Shown in pieces: positions 7,790 to 15,842 of a stretch of DNA of 18,533 nt. Positions within the stretch are counted from its first letter, which is position 1. Every line of letters begins with the position of its first letter. The notes under the pieces were generated by a model. It was not told the DNA's origin and ran no database searches. It was given only the letters and a program-made list of their open reading frames with translations. A program made the position numbers and the translations under genes. This DNA is from Candidatus Heimdallarchaeota archaeon (GTDB lineage: Archaea; Asgardarchaeota; Heimdallarchaeia; JABLTI01): the NCBI GenBank assembly GCA_023128635.1, contig JAGMDP010000021.1, forward strand, positions 1 to 18,533, written 5' to 3'.

Positions 7790-8326
7790 TTATGGTTTTT
7801 GTTTGGTCATATCATAAGCATAAATTTCCAGCTTATCATCTTTACTAATCAAGTGTAAATCTAAAAAAACAAATTTGTTAGAAATAACCTTAGTTTGTGG
7901 TAGTAATTCAGCTTGCAGTTTTGCTTGTAATTTATCATTGGTATTTTGTAAAAGATAGCAGATGATAATATCAGCATTACTAAGATTTTTGTTAAAAAAA
8001 TCACCATAAATTACCTGAACTTTCTCTCTTAAACCCAATAAACGGATGCGAAATTTACACCAAAGAAAGCGAATCGGATCAATTTCTATCCCAATAGCTC
8101 TGGCGTTAAAATATTTAGCTGCCATTATAAGTACTCTACCATCTCCACAACCAAGATCATACACAATTTCATTTGGTTCAATATTTGCCATTGTAAGCAT
8201 TTTTAACACTTTTTCTTTACTGGTTGGTGACCAAGGTGCTCCTTTTAAGGCAGACCATGCTAAGAAAGTAATTATTAGTAATCCTATAACAGCAAGAGCT
8301 ATTAAGAAATAATAAATTATTAACAT
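7790..8326 (-). CDS. Membrane-tethered class I SAM-dependent methyltransferase (paralogue B)
   Basis: A 178-residue paralogue of the methyltransferase at 1496-2041. From GAP to SN-x-F-x-F the two align without gaps, with 79 of 126 residues identical by hand count. It has an N-terminal hydrophobic helix (about 3-26), the link KGAPWSPT, SAM motif I VYDLGCGDGR (55-64), GIEID, and YGDFF. The short CYLLQNTNDKL block that replaces a long C-terminal substrate domain is shared with paralogue A. The longest frame starts at TTG 8335, but GAGGAT just before the ATG at 8326 supports that start. The M20 gene follows after a gap of 83 bases. The substrate is unknown; a membrane-proximal protein or lipid would fit the tether. 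Confidence 0.82.
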   Translation of the reverse strand: MLIIYYFLIALAVIGLLIITFLAWSALKGAPWSPTSKEKVLKMLTMANIEPNEIVYDLGCGDGRVLIMAAKYFNARAIGIEIDPIRFLWCKFRIRLLGLREKVQVIYGDFFNKNLSNADIIICYLLQNTNDKLQAKLQAELLPQTKVISNKFVFLDLHLISKDDKLEIYAYDMTKQKP

Positions 8327-8435
8327 AATCCTCAAACAAGTAATATCTTTACACTTTATTTAGTTGCTCATTAAATAAGAGAAATTATGCAGAAAGTATA
8401 ATTAAGAGAATTTGTATTTCTTCTTTTAAGTGAGT

Positions 8436-8867
8436 ATGATGGAAGATTCTGAATGCATTTTTTGTAAAATCGTAAGAAAAGAGGAATTTGCAGCGGTTTT
8501 GTATGAAGATGCTGATATCATGGCTTTCATGGATATTAAACCAATCAATGAAGGTCACGCTTTGATCATAACAAAGAAACATGCTGTACTTGTAGATGAA
8601 TTAGATGAAGAGCTTTACTTGAAGATGTTTCCGATTGGAAGAAAAATCGCTAAGAAAATAATAGAGAAATTACCGGAAACTAAAGGTATCATGTATTTTA
8701 TCGCCGATGGGGAACATGCAGGACAAGAAGTGCCACATGTTCATCTTCATATAATTCCAAGAAAACCAAATGATGGCTTTGATTTTACATTTGAACAAGA
8801 TTACTATGATAGATTACTCACAGAAGAAGAACGAACGAAAGTGAAGGATAAACTAATTCCTATTTAG
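8436..8867 (+). CDS. HIT-family nucleotide hydrolase/transferase
   Basis: About 143 residues, typical for the family. The histidine triad HVHLHII, with catalytic central His, is near residues 101-107. The preceding ADGEHAGQEVPHVH matches the usual approach to the triad, and the N-terminal CIFCKI (CxxC) together with a His near 49 and a triad His forms the structural zinc site of the Hint-like branch. These enzymes cleave adenosine phosphoramidates or dinucleotide polyphosphates at the alpha-phosphate. The longest frame begins at GTG 8430; ATG at 8436 or 8439 is more likely, with AAGTGAGT just ahead. It is divergent from methyltransferase B, with about 110 bases between the starts. TATA-like GTATAATTA at about 8395 fits the spacing. 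Confidence 0.9.
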   Translation: MMEDSECIFCKIVRKEEFAAVLYEDADIMAFMDIKPINEGHALIITKKHAVLVDELDEELYLKMFPIGRKIAKKIIEKLPETKGIMYFIADGEHAGQEVPHVHLHIIPRKPNDGFDFTFEQDYYDRLLTEEERTKVKDKLIPI

Positions 8868-8952
8868 GATTTTTAGTTAAACTATTAATATTTTAAACCA
8901 ATTTCCTCTAATAGTTGTAAACTCTTGTATACTATAGTAAAATATGTATCTG

Positions 8953-8958
8953 GGTGAT
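8953..8958 (+). promoter_or_regulatory. GGTGAT ribosome binding site of the ZIP-like gene
   Basis: GGTGAT ends three bases before the ATG at 8962, the same spacing as at the M20 gene. It lies inside the longer frame that starts at ATG 8944 and so favours 8962. Confidence 0.65.
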
Positions 8959-8961
8959 TTC

Positions 8962-9792
8962 ATGGAACTTCTACTTTGGTTGGGTCCACTTGCTGTCTCT
9001 ATAGGCATTGTTCTTACTCATATTTTGGGTGAATGGATTTCTGAGCATATGCGTAAGTGGCACCATCAACTTGAAAGTTTAGGTGCAGGATTAATGATTG
9101 GAATCATTTTTCTCGAGCTCCTACCTCAAATTACTATAGGAGAAAATCATTTAGGTTTCTACATCTATATTCCTTTGGTGGTTGGTTTTACAATCATTGC
9201 TTTGATTGAAAAAATCGTTTACAAAAGAATTCTGAAGAAAAATCCAACAACACCCAAAGCTACAAAACAATCTGAAGAAACTAAAGTCACTAATGATTTG
9301 GAATACGAAAAGGAGCTTGTAGATGTTGAATGTATTGATCCTGAATACCATGCGGTTTTTGAAGGTGTTGCATTAATCACCCATGGTCTTGTTTTGGGTA
9401 TTCTTATTACTGTTATCTTTAATGAAGAGACATTCAACACTAGCTGGTTTCTTCTGCTATTCGTTTTACTACCTTTATTCATAAGATCATTTACATTGGC
9501 TTTTTCAGCTGAACAAATCCTTGGAGATATACATGGTAGAAAGAACAAAGTAATTAGATATTTGAGTTATCTAACTCCTTTTGTAGGAGCCTCTTTAGGT
9601 ATAATATTTGTCTTTGTAGAAAGTTCCATTGCATTATTCACTGTATTTGCTTTTGTTCTTGGATTAGTTTTATTCTTAGTAGTAAGAGATATGATTCCTT
9701 TAGGGAAAAAAGGAAAACCAGTTTTCTTTCTATTAGGTATAATCTTTACAATTGGAATTTTTCTCATTTCAGAACTTTTAATTCCAGTATAG
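8962..9792 (+). CDS. ZIP-like divalent metal transporter
   Basis: A 276-residue membrane protein with about eight hydrophobic helices, the ZIP number. Helix 2 carries SLGAGLMIGIIFLELLPQ, which matches the ZIP helix-2 pattern. Helix 4 has HAVFEGVALITHG, corresponding to the H-x-x-x-E-G metal-site motif. Between helices 3 and 4 is a charged cytosolic-type loop (about residues 95-125), though it lacks the usual His-rich stretch. The helix-5 HExPE motif is not clear: the equivalent region reads TLAFSAEQILGD. Zinc or iron uptake is the likely role, with altered metal-site chemistry. Start at 8962 is set by GGTGAT. The HIT gene ends 94 bases upstream and a zinc-ribbon gene follows, but each probably has its own promoter. 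Confidence 0.72.
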   Translation: MELLLWLGPLAVSIGIVLTHILGEWISEHMRKWHHQLESLGAGLMIGIIFLELLPQITIGENHLGFYIYIPLVVGFTIIALIEKIVYKRILKKNPTTPKATKQSEETKVTNDLEYEKELVDVECIDPEYHAVFEGVALITHGLVLGILITVIFNEETFNTSWFLLLFVLLPLFIRSFTLAFSAEQILGDIHGRKNKVIRYLSYLTPFVGASLGIIFVFVESSIALFTVFAFVLGLVLFLVVRDMIPLGKKGKPVFFLLGIIFTIGIFLISELLIPV

Positions 9793-9865
9793 ATACTAAG
9801 GCTTGTATCCTATTACATCAAACTCAAAGAAAAAAGAAAGAGAAAAGATATATTAAAACATAAAA

Positions 9866-9876
9866 AAATATAAATA
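9866..9876 (+). promoter_or_regulatory. TATA-box candidate for the zinc-ribbon gene
   Basis: AAATATAAATA lies in an A-rich tract. Transcription about 25 bases downstream would begin near 9896-9901, just ahead of the TTG (9900) and ATG (9909), which implies a leaderless or nearly leaderless mRNA. Promoter position is inferred from spacing only. Confidence 0.5.
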
Positions 9877-9908
9877 ATTATTTAGGGGTTAATATTTTCT
9901 TGGCTAAA

Positions 9909-10079
9909 ATGTTTTTTAATGATAAAATTGTAAAATGCAGTGAGTGTAGCAATGATGATTTTCTCTGCCGTGTAGATGAGGATGTTGTCTTTATATTATG
10001 TCGGAAATGTAATCATCAAATGATGACAAATGTTAGTGAATGTCTTTACAAAGGTGGAGATTTTTATTCTTATAGCTGA
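9909..10079 (+). CDS. Small zinc-ribbon protein (56 residues)
   Basis: This short frame begins MFFNDKIVKCSEC and ends in TGA at 10077-10079. Cysteines are at 10, 13, 20, 31, 34 and 45. The pairs KCSEC and LCRKCNH (CxxC-x17-CxxC) are the two knuckles of a treble-free zinc ribbon, separated by a beta-strand-like segment RVDEDVVFIL. Such small ribbons in archaea bind nucleic acid or stabilise larger complexes; no partner is evident. TTG at 9900 would add three residues. It sits between the ZIP-like gene (same strand) and the convergent ABC permease gene, ending 51 bases from the latter. A TATA-like element at 9866-9876 is correctly placed. The Cys spacing is the main argument that it is real. 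Confidence 0.68.
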   Translation: MFFNDKIVKCSECSNDDFLCRVDEDVVFILCRKCNHQMMTNVSECLYKGGDFYSYS

Positions 10080-10110
10080 TAAATATCAGTTATATAAAAA
10101 AATGATTGAT

Positions 10111-10119
10111 AAAAAAAAA
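10111..10119 (-). terminator. T9 tract downstream of the ABC operon
   Basis: Read on the minus strand, nine consecutive Ts start 12 bases after the permease stop codon, followed within 20 bases by a run of six or seven more. T-runs alone terminate archaeal RNA polymerase, so this is the likely 3' end of the propeller-ATPase-permease transcript. It lies in the convergent gap with the zinc-ribbon gene. Confidence 0.55.
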
Positions 10120-10130
10120 GGAATTATACC

Positions 10131-11177
10131 CTATTGTGGGCCAATGTCTTTTCTTTCCAAAATTATTAAACCCAAAATAAAGAGTAAAGCTGTAATCGCT
10201 ACCATTACTATTATGCTTACGATTGGATTTATGTAACCTGTTTCTGGTAGTAAGAAAGTTAATCCGTTTTCGGGATCAGCGGAACCAAGGAATTCCGAGA
10301 CATCGGAAAACATACTGACATACGTACCAAAGAATAACCCAAAGTTTTGTTGGAAGAAAGGAATAGGTTGGAAACCAAAGAAACCCAAGAATGTTGTAAA
10401 GATAAGACTTAGATTGTAACCCATATCTATTAAATAAAGATGGCCTGATTCATAGTAAGTTGGAATAGCAACTCTAAAGATAATTCCCAAGAAATAAATG
10501 AAGATAATTAGAAACATAATCACAAGTACACTAATTACCATTCTTTTGTTTATTATCGAAAGAAATCCAAGAATCAATCCAATAACTGCAATCATTAACA
10601 ATGCATAAAGGTATATTGGAACTAAGAATTTTAATCCAGCAATAAAAACAGCTGAAGACACATCAAACAATGTACAGGTAATTGTTAAACCAAACAGCAA
10701 GGAAACAAATTGTAATATTGCCATGTTCACAAAGTAACCTAGGAATTTGCCCACGTAGAGTGTAGTTCTTCTAATCGGTTTTGTTAGAAGAAAAATCAAT
10801 GTTCCACCTGATTCTTCACTTGAAATGAAGGTAGAGGCTGTTAAGCCACAATATAAGATTAATAAGATTCCCGCGTTCCAGAAGAAAGAGTAAAATGCAA
10901 AGTAATTCACGACAGTAGCAATTTGGAAATCAATATTCATATCTGCGAGGGTTCCTGTTAGTTGTCCAGAAACAATCATTGTAAATACGAATGGAAAAAC
11001 GATAGATAATCCTATGTAAGATAATACTCTTCTCAGGCTTAGTAACTCTCGAAAAGTCTTCTCAAAAATTATAAAGAGACCAAAACTGCGTTTACCTTCT
11101 TTTTTCTTTCGCTTACGCTTTGAGTCAATCTCCATTGGAACGATTGCTGAAATATCTGGTTGGGTAATTTCTTCCAT
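10131..11177 (-). CDS. ABC-2 type transporter permease
   Basis: A 348-residue membrane protein with six likely helices (about 51-71, 90-114, 143-170, 176-206, 213-236, 318-340) after a basic N-terminus containing RKRKKKEGKR. The block EESGGTLIFLLTKPIRR (121-137) before helix 3 is characteristic of ABC-2 permeases of the NosY/drug-exporter type, where it contacts the ATPase. A long non-membrane segment (about 240-315) lies between helices 5 and 6, and may face outward. Its ATG at 11177 overlaps the ATPase stop as TAATG and is preceded by AGGAGGTC at 11184-11191, so the two are translationally coupled. Probably homodimeric with the upstream ATPase. Direction is likely export; the substrate is unknown. 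Confidence 0.87.
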   Translation of the reverse strand: MEEITQPDISAIVPMEIDSKRKRKKKEGKRSFGLFIIFEKTFRELLSLRRVLSYIGLSIVFPFVFTMIVSGQLTGTLADMNIDFQIATVVNYFAFYSFFWNAGILLILYCGLTASTFISSEESGGTLIFLLTKPIRRTTLYVGKFLGYFVNMAILQFVSLLFGLTITCTLFDVSSAVFIAGLKFLVPIYLYALLMIAVIGLILGFLSIINKRMVISVLVIMFLIIFIYFLGIIFRVAIPTYYESGHLYLIDMGYNLSLIFTTFLGFFGFQPIPFFQQNFGLFFGTYVSMFSDVSEFLGSADPENGLTFLLPETGYINPIVSIIVMVAITALLFILGLIILERKDIGPQ

Positions 11178-12280
11178 TATTTTGACCTCCTAGTTAATCT
11201 TCCAAAGATGCCTTTCTGCTCCTCTTGAAACTCCTCTAATATTTTATCCTCATATAGGAAATCTGAACCGTATCGCTTAGAAATTACATTAATGAAAACT
11301 TCTTCCAATGTTACTTCTAAAGGTCCGAATTGTTGTAAAACTGCACCATTTCTTTTCAGAATTTCAGGTAACCATGCGTAAACAGAATCGATGAATTCAC
11401 TAGTGAAAATAATAACCTGATTGTGATCCATGAAAATTTGACTAGTAACACCCATGTTGAATAGGTCTTGCATAACTTGTTCTGGATTTGAACATTCTAA
11501 AGAGAACTGTCCTGTAGAGAACTCTTTTCTCATTTCTTTTAGTGTGATTCCTTGAAGGCCAATTTTCCCTTTAACAATAATAGTTACTCGAGAGACAAGC
11601 TTTTCAATTTCAGTAAGAATGTGACCACTTACAAAAATACTAGTTCCGAGGATATCTGCTAATTCTTTTATTGTATTAACTAATTTGAATCGTGATTCTG
11701 GATCTAATCCTGCTGTGCTTTCATCAAGTATAGCTAGTCGTGGGTGATGCATCAATGCTTGTGCAACAGCTAATTTTGCTTTCATACCTGTAGAAAATGC
11801 CACTGGTAGTCGATGTCCATGTTGGGTCATCTCGAGAATATGCAAAAATTCTTTGGCTCGTTCTTTTGCTAGTGTTTTTTCTAGACCATGTAATTGTCCC
11901 ATATAAACTAGGTATTTGTATGCTGACATGGTTCTCCAGAATTTTGGGTTTGCGATAGCAACGCCAAGTTGTTTGTTTGCAGCAGGAGAACCAATTGGTT
12001 TACCAAAAATATATCCTTTGCCCGCAGTAGGTCGAATTGTTCCAGCAATCATAAGCATGGAAGTAGTTTTTCCGGCCCCATTTGGTCCAAGATAACCATG
12101 TACTTCTCCTTCTTTTACTGAAAGATCAATGCCGTCAACTGCTTTCACTAGATTATATCCTCTACCAAAATGTTTTACTAAGCCAACAGTTTGGATGGCT
12201 AGTTCTTCCTTGATTTCAACTTCTTCAATTTCTTCATCTATTTTTTTAGGTTCTATAGGGTAAGCATTAACGTCTGTCAT
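11177..12280 (-). CDS. ABC transporter ATP-binding protein
   Basis: 367 residues. Walker A is GPNGAGKT (65-72), the signature is FSTGMKAKL (162-170) in place of LSGGQ, Walker B with catalytic Glu is LAILDE (182-187), D-loop TAGLDP follows, and the switch His is H220 in SGH. The Q-loop region reads IANPKFW rather than having Gln, a change also usual in BcrA-like exporter ATPases. A C-terminal domain of about 100 residues (260-367), including LEEVFINVIS, is typical of ABC-2 exporter ATPases. An acidic N-terminal extension (10-28, rich in Glu) precedes the domain. The start ATG at 12280 is 7 bases after the propeller stop; AGGAGG at 12295-12300 lies within the last codons of that gene. Confidence 0.92.
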   Translation of the reverse strand: MTDVNAYPIEPKKIDEEIEEVEIKEELAIQTVGLVKHFGRGYNLVKAVDGIDLSVKEGEVHGYLGPNGAGKTTSMLMIAGTIRPTAGKGYIFGKPIGSPAANKQLGVAIANPKFWRTMSAYKYLVYMGQLHGLEKTLAKERAKEFLHILEMTQHGHRLPVAFSTGMKAKLAVAQALMHHPRLAILDESTAGLDPESRFKLVNTIKELADILGTSIFVSGHILTEIEKLVSRVTIIVKGKIGLQGITLKEMRKEFSTGQFSLECSNPEQVMQDLFNMGVTSQIFMDHNQVIIFTSEFIDSVYAWLPEILKRNGAVLQQFGPLEVTLEEVFINVISKRYGSDFLYEDKILEEFQEEQKGIFGRLTRRSK

Positions 12281-12287
12281 TGTTTCT

Positions 12288-15200
12288 TCACACTCCTCCT
12301 CTATCTGGACCGAAGTCCGTTAAGTCTTCTTTCCGTTTAAATCTGAAGAATAACTTCAATCCAATAAAACCAATTGTTAGTACTCCCACTGTTATCCATA
12401 CTATTAGCAACCCACTACCTCTTTCAATTGAAACTATCATGTTGGTAAAAGCACTGATCCCATTTCGATCACTAACTGAAATAGTTAGATTGTGCTCACC
12501 ACCGCTCAAGAAAATTTCTACTTCTGAATTGAACACAGTTGATACTACTTCTTGATCAATATAGATTTTAGACATTACATCCTCTGCATTACTACTCCAT
12601 TCAAGGTAGTATTGTCCAACTCCTTTTTGGATTACTTGGAAATCTGTTATAGTAACAGCAAATTCATTATCTATAGCTCTAATTCTTCCATTAAGATCAC
12701 AAAGAACTAAATTTCCATCTAGTGTTCCATTGAGTTCTTCAAGAATTATTGAATCATAGACAACATCTGTTATTTCCTTCCAAACTCCGCCTTCTTCTGA
12801 AATATCTAATATAATTGTCTTAAACTCCCCTTCAGGAGTTACTAGAGAGACGAGAATTTCTGCTTGCCCATCACCTGTTACATCACCTATTGTTCGAGTA
12901 TAACCAGCTGGTAAAAGTGGAGGATGTGAATATTCATCTCTCTCAATATTTACAAATTCATATAATATAACAGCTTCTGCTGGAATTTTTGTGACATCAA
13001 TAATTTCTACAGCCATTCCTTGGGCAATATCATCTTCGTTGTGCTTGCCAATTGAAAAACCAGTTACGATTTCAGGGATTCCATCAGAGTTTATATCTTC
13101 ATAGACATCCACAAAGCTATCAGCTCCTAATCTGAAGAGTTGATCGACAAGCCAAAACCAGCGATCATAATTCGGTCTAAATGGTGAATAAAAGCTTAAG
13201 GTCCCACCAGTGATTCCATTAATAATGTAGGTTCCTTCCATATAATCTTCGCTACCATAAGGTCGGTGAAGTAAATGGTCATTTGTTCCATCCAGATTAA
13301 AGTCAGCAGCAAAGAATTGAATATTGAATTCATTCATATCCCCAATAATTTCATGATCCAATGTTCCGGTTATAAGATCAATAAAGGCTGTATACCGCTT
13401 GTCATTTTTATTAATAGTTAAAATAACAAATAATTCATTCTGAGCCCAATTTATGTGAACTCTATAAAATTGCTCATCAATCCAACCAAGTGGATTAAAC
13501 CATGACCATAATACCGTTGTAAAATTATCAGAATCAACCAATTGTAATTGCCCGTCACCTAAAATAACAAAGTCATCAGTTGTATTTCCTTGAATATTGC
13601 CTACACTGGAAATAAGTGGGGTAAATGGAATCCAATTTCTATAATGCGGATCAAAAGGTGCTGCTTCTCGAGTAATATTCCAGATAGGTTCACTATCATT
13701 ACCACTTAAACAATAAATGTAACCTCTTTGACAAGCTACTAAAATATCTTGGATTTCATCGCTGTTTTGATCAGCAATAGTAGATATTGAAGTTAATCTC
13801 AGTTGCTCTTTAGAGAAAACCCTTGAACTATTAGCAGGTAATGATTCCCAAACAATGGTTCCGGTGGCACCGTCCAATAATTTAACTTTTGAAACATTAA
13901 CCAGATCAAATTCCCAATTATCGTATTCTTGCTGAGCAAGCCACAAATCAGGAATTGAATCGTTTGTAATATCTTCAGCTTGTAGAATACTAATATATCC
14001 CCCACCAACTAATTCTCGATCTTCGTAATCTATTTCATGATCCCAAATTATTTCACCAGAATCGCCACTAATCATAGAAATTCTTGGTATGCGGAAACGC
14101 TCAATACTGTACTGGTCAAGATAATAGTACTCTTTTCTAAGTATATCAATGGTTGAATCGAAATTAACATCAAAATAAGGTTCGATTTTTACTTTAGCTG
14201 ATTTAATTTGACTCCATAGTAAATCTCCAGTATCACCATCTAGGAGATATAGACCGTATCCTGCAAGATAAATGAGCACTTCTTCTTCTAGTGATCCTTG
14301 AAAATCGTTAACGAAGAATGCATGATTGCCACTAAATGGGTATTGACTATCTGAAGTATCTCCATAGTCTAACTGGAAATCACTTTCTGTTGTTAACACT
14401 GTGAGATTCCATTGAGCTAATAAGGAGTTGTTGAATAATGCGTATACTTCTATTGTTCTCTCAAATTGTGAAGAACCCATAGTTCCTGTTGGAATAATCA
14501 TTTTAGTATAGGTTCCATTACCTTCAGTCGCTACGCTTGTTGCAATACTTCTCACATCTTCAATGTTAACAGAAGCTATACTCCAATCAACATATAAGTC
14601 ATTCATACCTAGATTGAGAAGAGAGAGAGTGAGATTACTAAAAACTGCATCAGAGCGCGATGCAGTAAGAACCTTTGTCATTCCATAGTCATCGACAACG
14701 TCCATTGACATTGGATTATAGAAATCTTTACTACCAAAAGAAGCTTGATCTGTTTCAGCTCCTGTACTACTATAAGCAAGCACTCGATCAATAAGTCCAC
14801 CTGTAACGACATCAAAAATCGCGCAAAAACCATTTTCATCAGTTGTAAGGATATCTTTCTTACCATCACCATTCATGTCAAAGCACTTACGAACATCATA
14901 CACATTGCGTTTAAAAGTAAATTCAGTACCAGATGTCTGATCAATGTATTTCGCTTCTTCTGCTGCTTCAATTTCCCAGATAATTGAACCATCTTCTCCA
15001 CTGAGAAGCATTAACTCCCCATCTTGTGAACCTATTACAATATCATCATATCCGTCCGAATCTACATCATCATCCATTAATTCAGTATTCCAGACATCAT
15101 TAGAAGCACTTTGTTGCCATAATACTGAACCATCTTCTGCATCCAAGGCAAAGACTGATTTATATGATGAAACTAACACATCTCTAGTTCCATCTCCAGA

Positions 15201-15761
15201 AATGTCTTCTATGAGCAAACCAGACCAAGTTCGCGTTTCTTGTTGTGAAAAACCTATACCTTCTTGCCAAACGGTCTCTGTTGGTCGATAGGACCAGATG
15301 ATTTCTCCTGTTAATCCATTTAACATTTCAGTATTGTTAAATTGCTGATTATCAACTGTTACTAGAACTTCTTTATTACTATCGCCTGTTAAATCTTCAA
15401 CTGGAGTAATACTTAGCATAGCTCCTGGTGTAGGATGAGTCCAATAGATATTACCAGTTTCTACTTGTATTTTTGTTAATCCAATTTCTGTTCCGATGTA
15501 AACAATTTGCACTAATTCACTATCAGTATTAAAATCAATTATAGGAGAAGTAGTTAAGTCTCCAGTTAATCCGGAAGTTGAACTCCAGAGTAAACCATTC
15601 TCTGCATTCGGAGATAAAACTCCGGTACCTTCGGTATAATCACTTGAGAGAATAGTGGAGCTTGAGTTAGGACTTGATACTAACATGCTCAAAAACAACG
15701 AATTTAGGGGGGTAGCTAGGATTATAAATATAATAACATATGATTTAATTTTTGAAAACAT
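12288..15761 (-). CDS. Large FG-GAP/PQQ-like beta-propeller surface protein
   Basis: 1157 residues. An N-terminal hydrophobic segment (about 8-28) acts as signal peptide or anchor. Propeller repeats combine PQQ-like blades (GEIIWSY, GSVLWQQ, GSIIWEI, GDLLWSQ, GTIVWES) with FG-GAP-type calcium loops: DISGDGTRD (187-195), DVDSDGYDD (232-240), DMNGDGKKD (295-303), and later DINSDGIPE and DVTGDGQAE. A C-terminal Ig-like domain (about 1030-1110, VIQKGVGQYYLEWSS...GGEHNLTISVSDRNG) leads to a membrane helix (about 1117-1138) and a cytosolic tail FRFKRKEDLTDFGPDRGGV. The start ATG at 15761 has GAGGAAGG 9 bases upstream. As first gene of an operon with an ABC-2 transporter, it may be an accessory, receptor or substrate-holding component. 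The ligand is unknown. Confidence 0.85.
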   Translation of the reverse strand: MFSKIKSYVIIFIILATPLNSLFLSMLVSSPNSSSTILSSDYTEGTGVLSPNAENGLLWSSTSGLTGDLTTSPIIDFNTDSELVQIVYIGTEIGLTKIQVETGNIYWTHPTPGAMLSITPVEDLTGDSNKEVLVTVDNQQFNNTEMLNGLTGEIIWSYRPTETVWQEGIGFSQQETRTWSGLLIEDISGDGTRDVLVSSYKSVFALDAEDGSVLWQQSASNDVWNTELMDDDVDSDGYDDIVIGSQDGELMLLSGEDGSIIWEIEAAEEAKYIDQTSGTEFTFKRNVYDVRKCFDMNGDGKKDILTTDENGFCAIFDVVTGGLIDRVLAYSSTGAETDQASFGSKDFYNPMSMDVVDDYGMTKVLTASRSDAVFSNLTLSLLNLGMNDLYVDWSIASVNIEDVRSIATSVATEGNGTYTKMIIPTGTMGSSQFERTIEVYALFNNSLLAQWNLTVLTTESDFQLDYGDTSDSQYPFSGNHAFFVNDFQGSLEEEVLIYLAGYGLYLLDGDTGDLLWSQIKSAKVKIEPYFDVNFDSTIDILRKEYYYLDQYSIERFRIPRISMISGDSGEIIWDHEIDYEDRELVGGGYISILQAEDITNDSIPDLWLAQQEYDNWEFDLVNVSKVKLLDGATGTIVWESLPANSSRVFSKEQLRLTSISTIADQNSDEIQDILVACQRGYIYCLSGNDSEPIWNITREAAPFDPHYRNWIPFTPLISSVGNIQGNTTDDFVILGDGQLQLVDSDNFTTVLWSWFNPLGWIDEQFYRVHINWAQNELFVILTINKNDKRYTAFIDLITGTLDHEIIGDMNEFNIQFFAADFNLDGTNDHLLHRPYGSEDYMEGTYIINGITGGTLSFYSPFRPNYDRWFWLVDQLFRLGADSFVDVYEDINSDGIPEIVTGFSIGKHNEDDIAQGMAVEIIDVTKIPAEAVILYEFVNIERDEYSHPPLLPAGYTRTIGDVTGDGQAEILVSLVTPEGEFKTIILDISEEGGVWKEITDVVYDSIILEELNGTLDGNLVLCDLNGRIRAIDNEFAVTITDFQVIQKGVGQYYLEWSSNAEDVMSKIYIDQEVVSTVFNSEVEIFLSGGEHNLTISVSDRNGISAFTNMIVSIERGSGLLIVWITVGVLTIGFIGLKLFFRFKRKEDLTDFGPDRGGV

Positions 15762-15808
15762 AGTCTATTTCCTTCCTCAGGCTCCAGTTCATAAATTCCA
15801 CTCGTATG

Positions 15809-15832
15809 AATTGGTTTTTTTGTGGACCAATT
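15809..15832. promoter_or_regulatory. Inverted repeat at the predicted start of the propeller-ABC transcript
   Basis: AATTGGT (15809-15815) and ACCAATT (15826-15832) are perfect 7-base inverted arms around 10 bases. The repeat spans the position where transcription would start if the TATA-like element at 15843-15851 is used, as expected of an operator. No regulator is identified. Confidence 0.4.
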
Positions 15833-15842
15833 GATCCTAAAT

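Noticed and set aside
1850..8165. Near-identical stretch of just over 20 bases in the two methyltransferase genes (about 1851-1873 and 8139-8161), considered as a repeat element.
   Set aside because: It encodes the SAM-binding motif YDLGCGDG in both, so it reflects gene duplication and codon reuse rather than a separate DNA element.
10076..10089. Inverted repeat CTGATA-AA-TATCAG over the stop of the zinc-ribbon gene, considered as a terminator.
   Set aside because: The stem is short and AT-rich and no T-run follows on the + strand; the T9 tract nearby serves the minus-strand operon.
10030..10236. Open frame of 68 codons on the + strand overlapping the zinc-ribbon gene and the permease 3' end.
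   Set aside because: It is antisense to the permease C-terminus over half its length, has no SD or promoter, and its translation has no recognisable domain, whereas the zinc-ribbon frame explains the same DNA better.
12280..15291. Several 64-115 codon frames on both strands inside the large propeller gene.
   Set aside because: All are shadows of the 1157-codon frame, which has clear repeats, signal peptide and membrane helix throughout; none has its own initiation signals.
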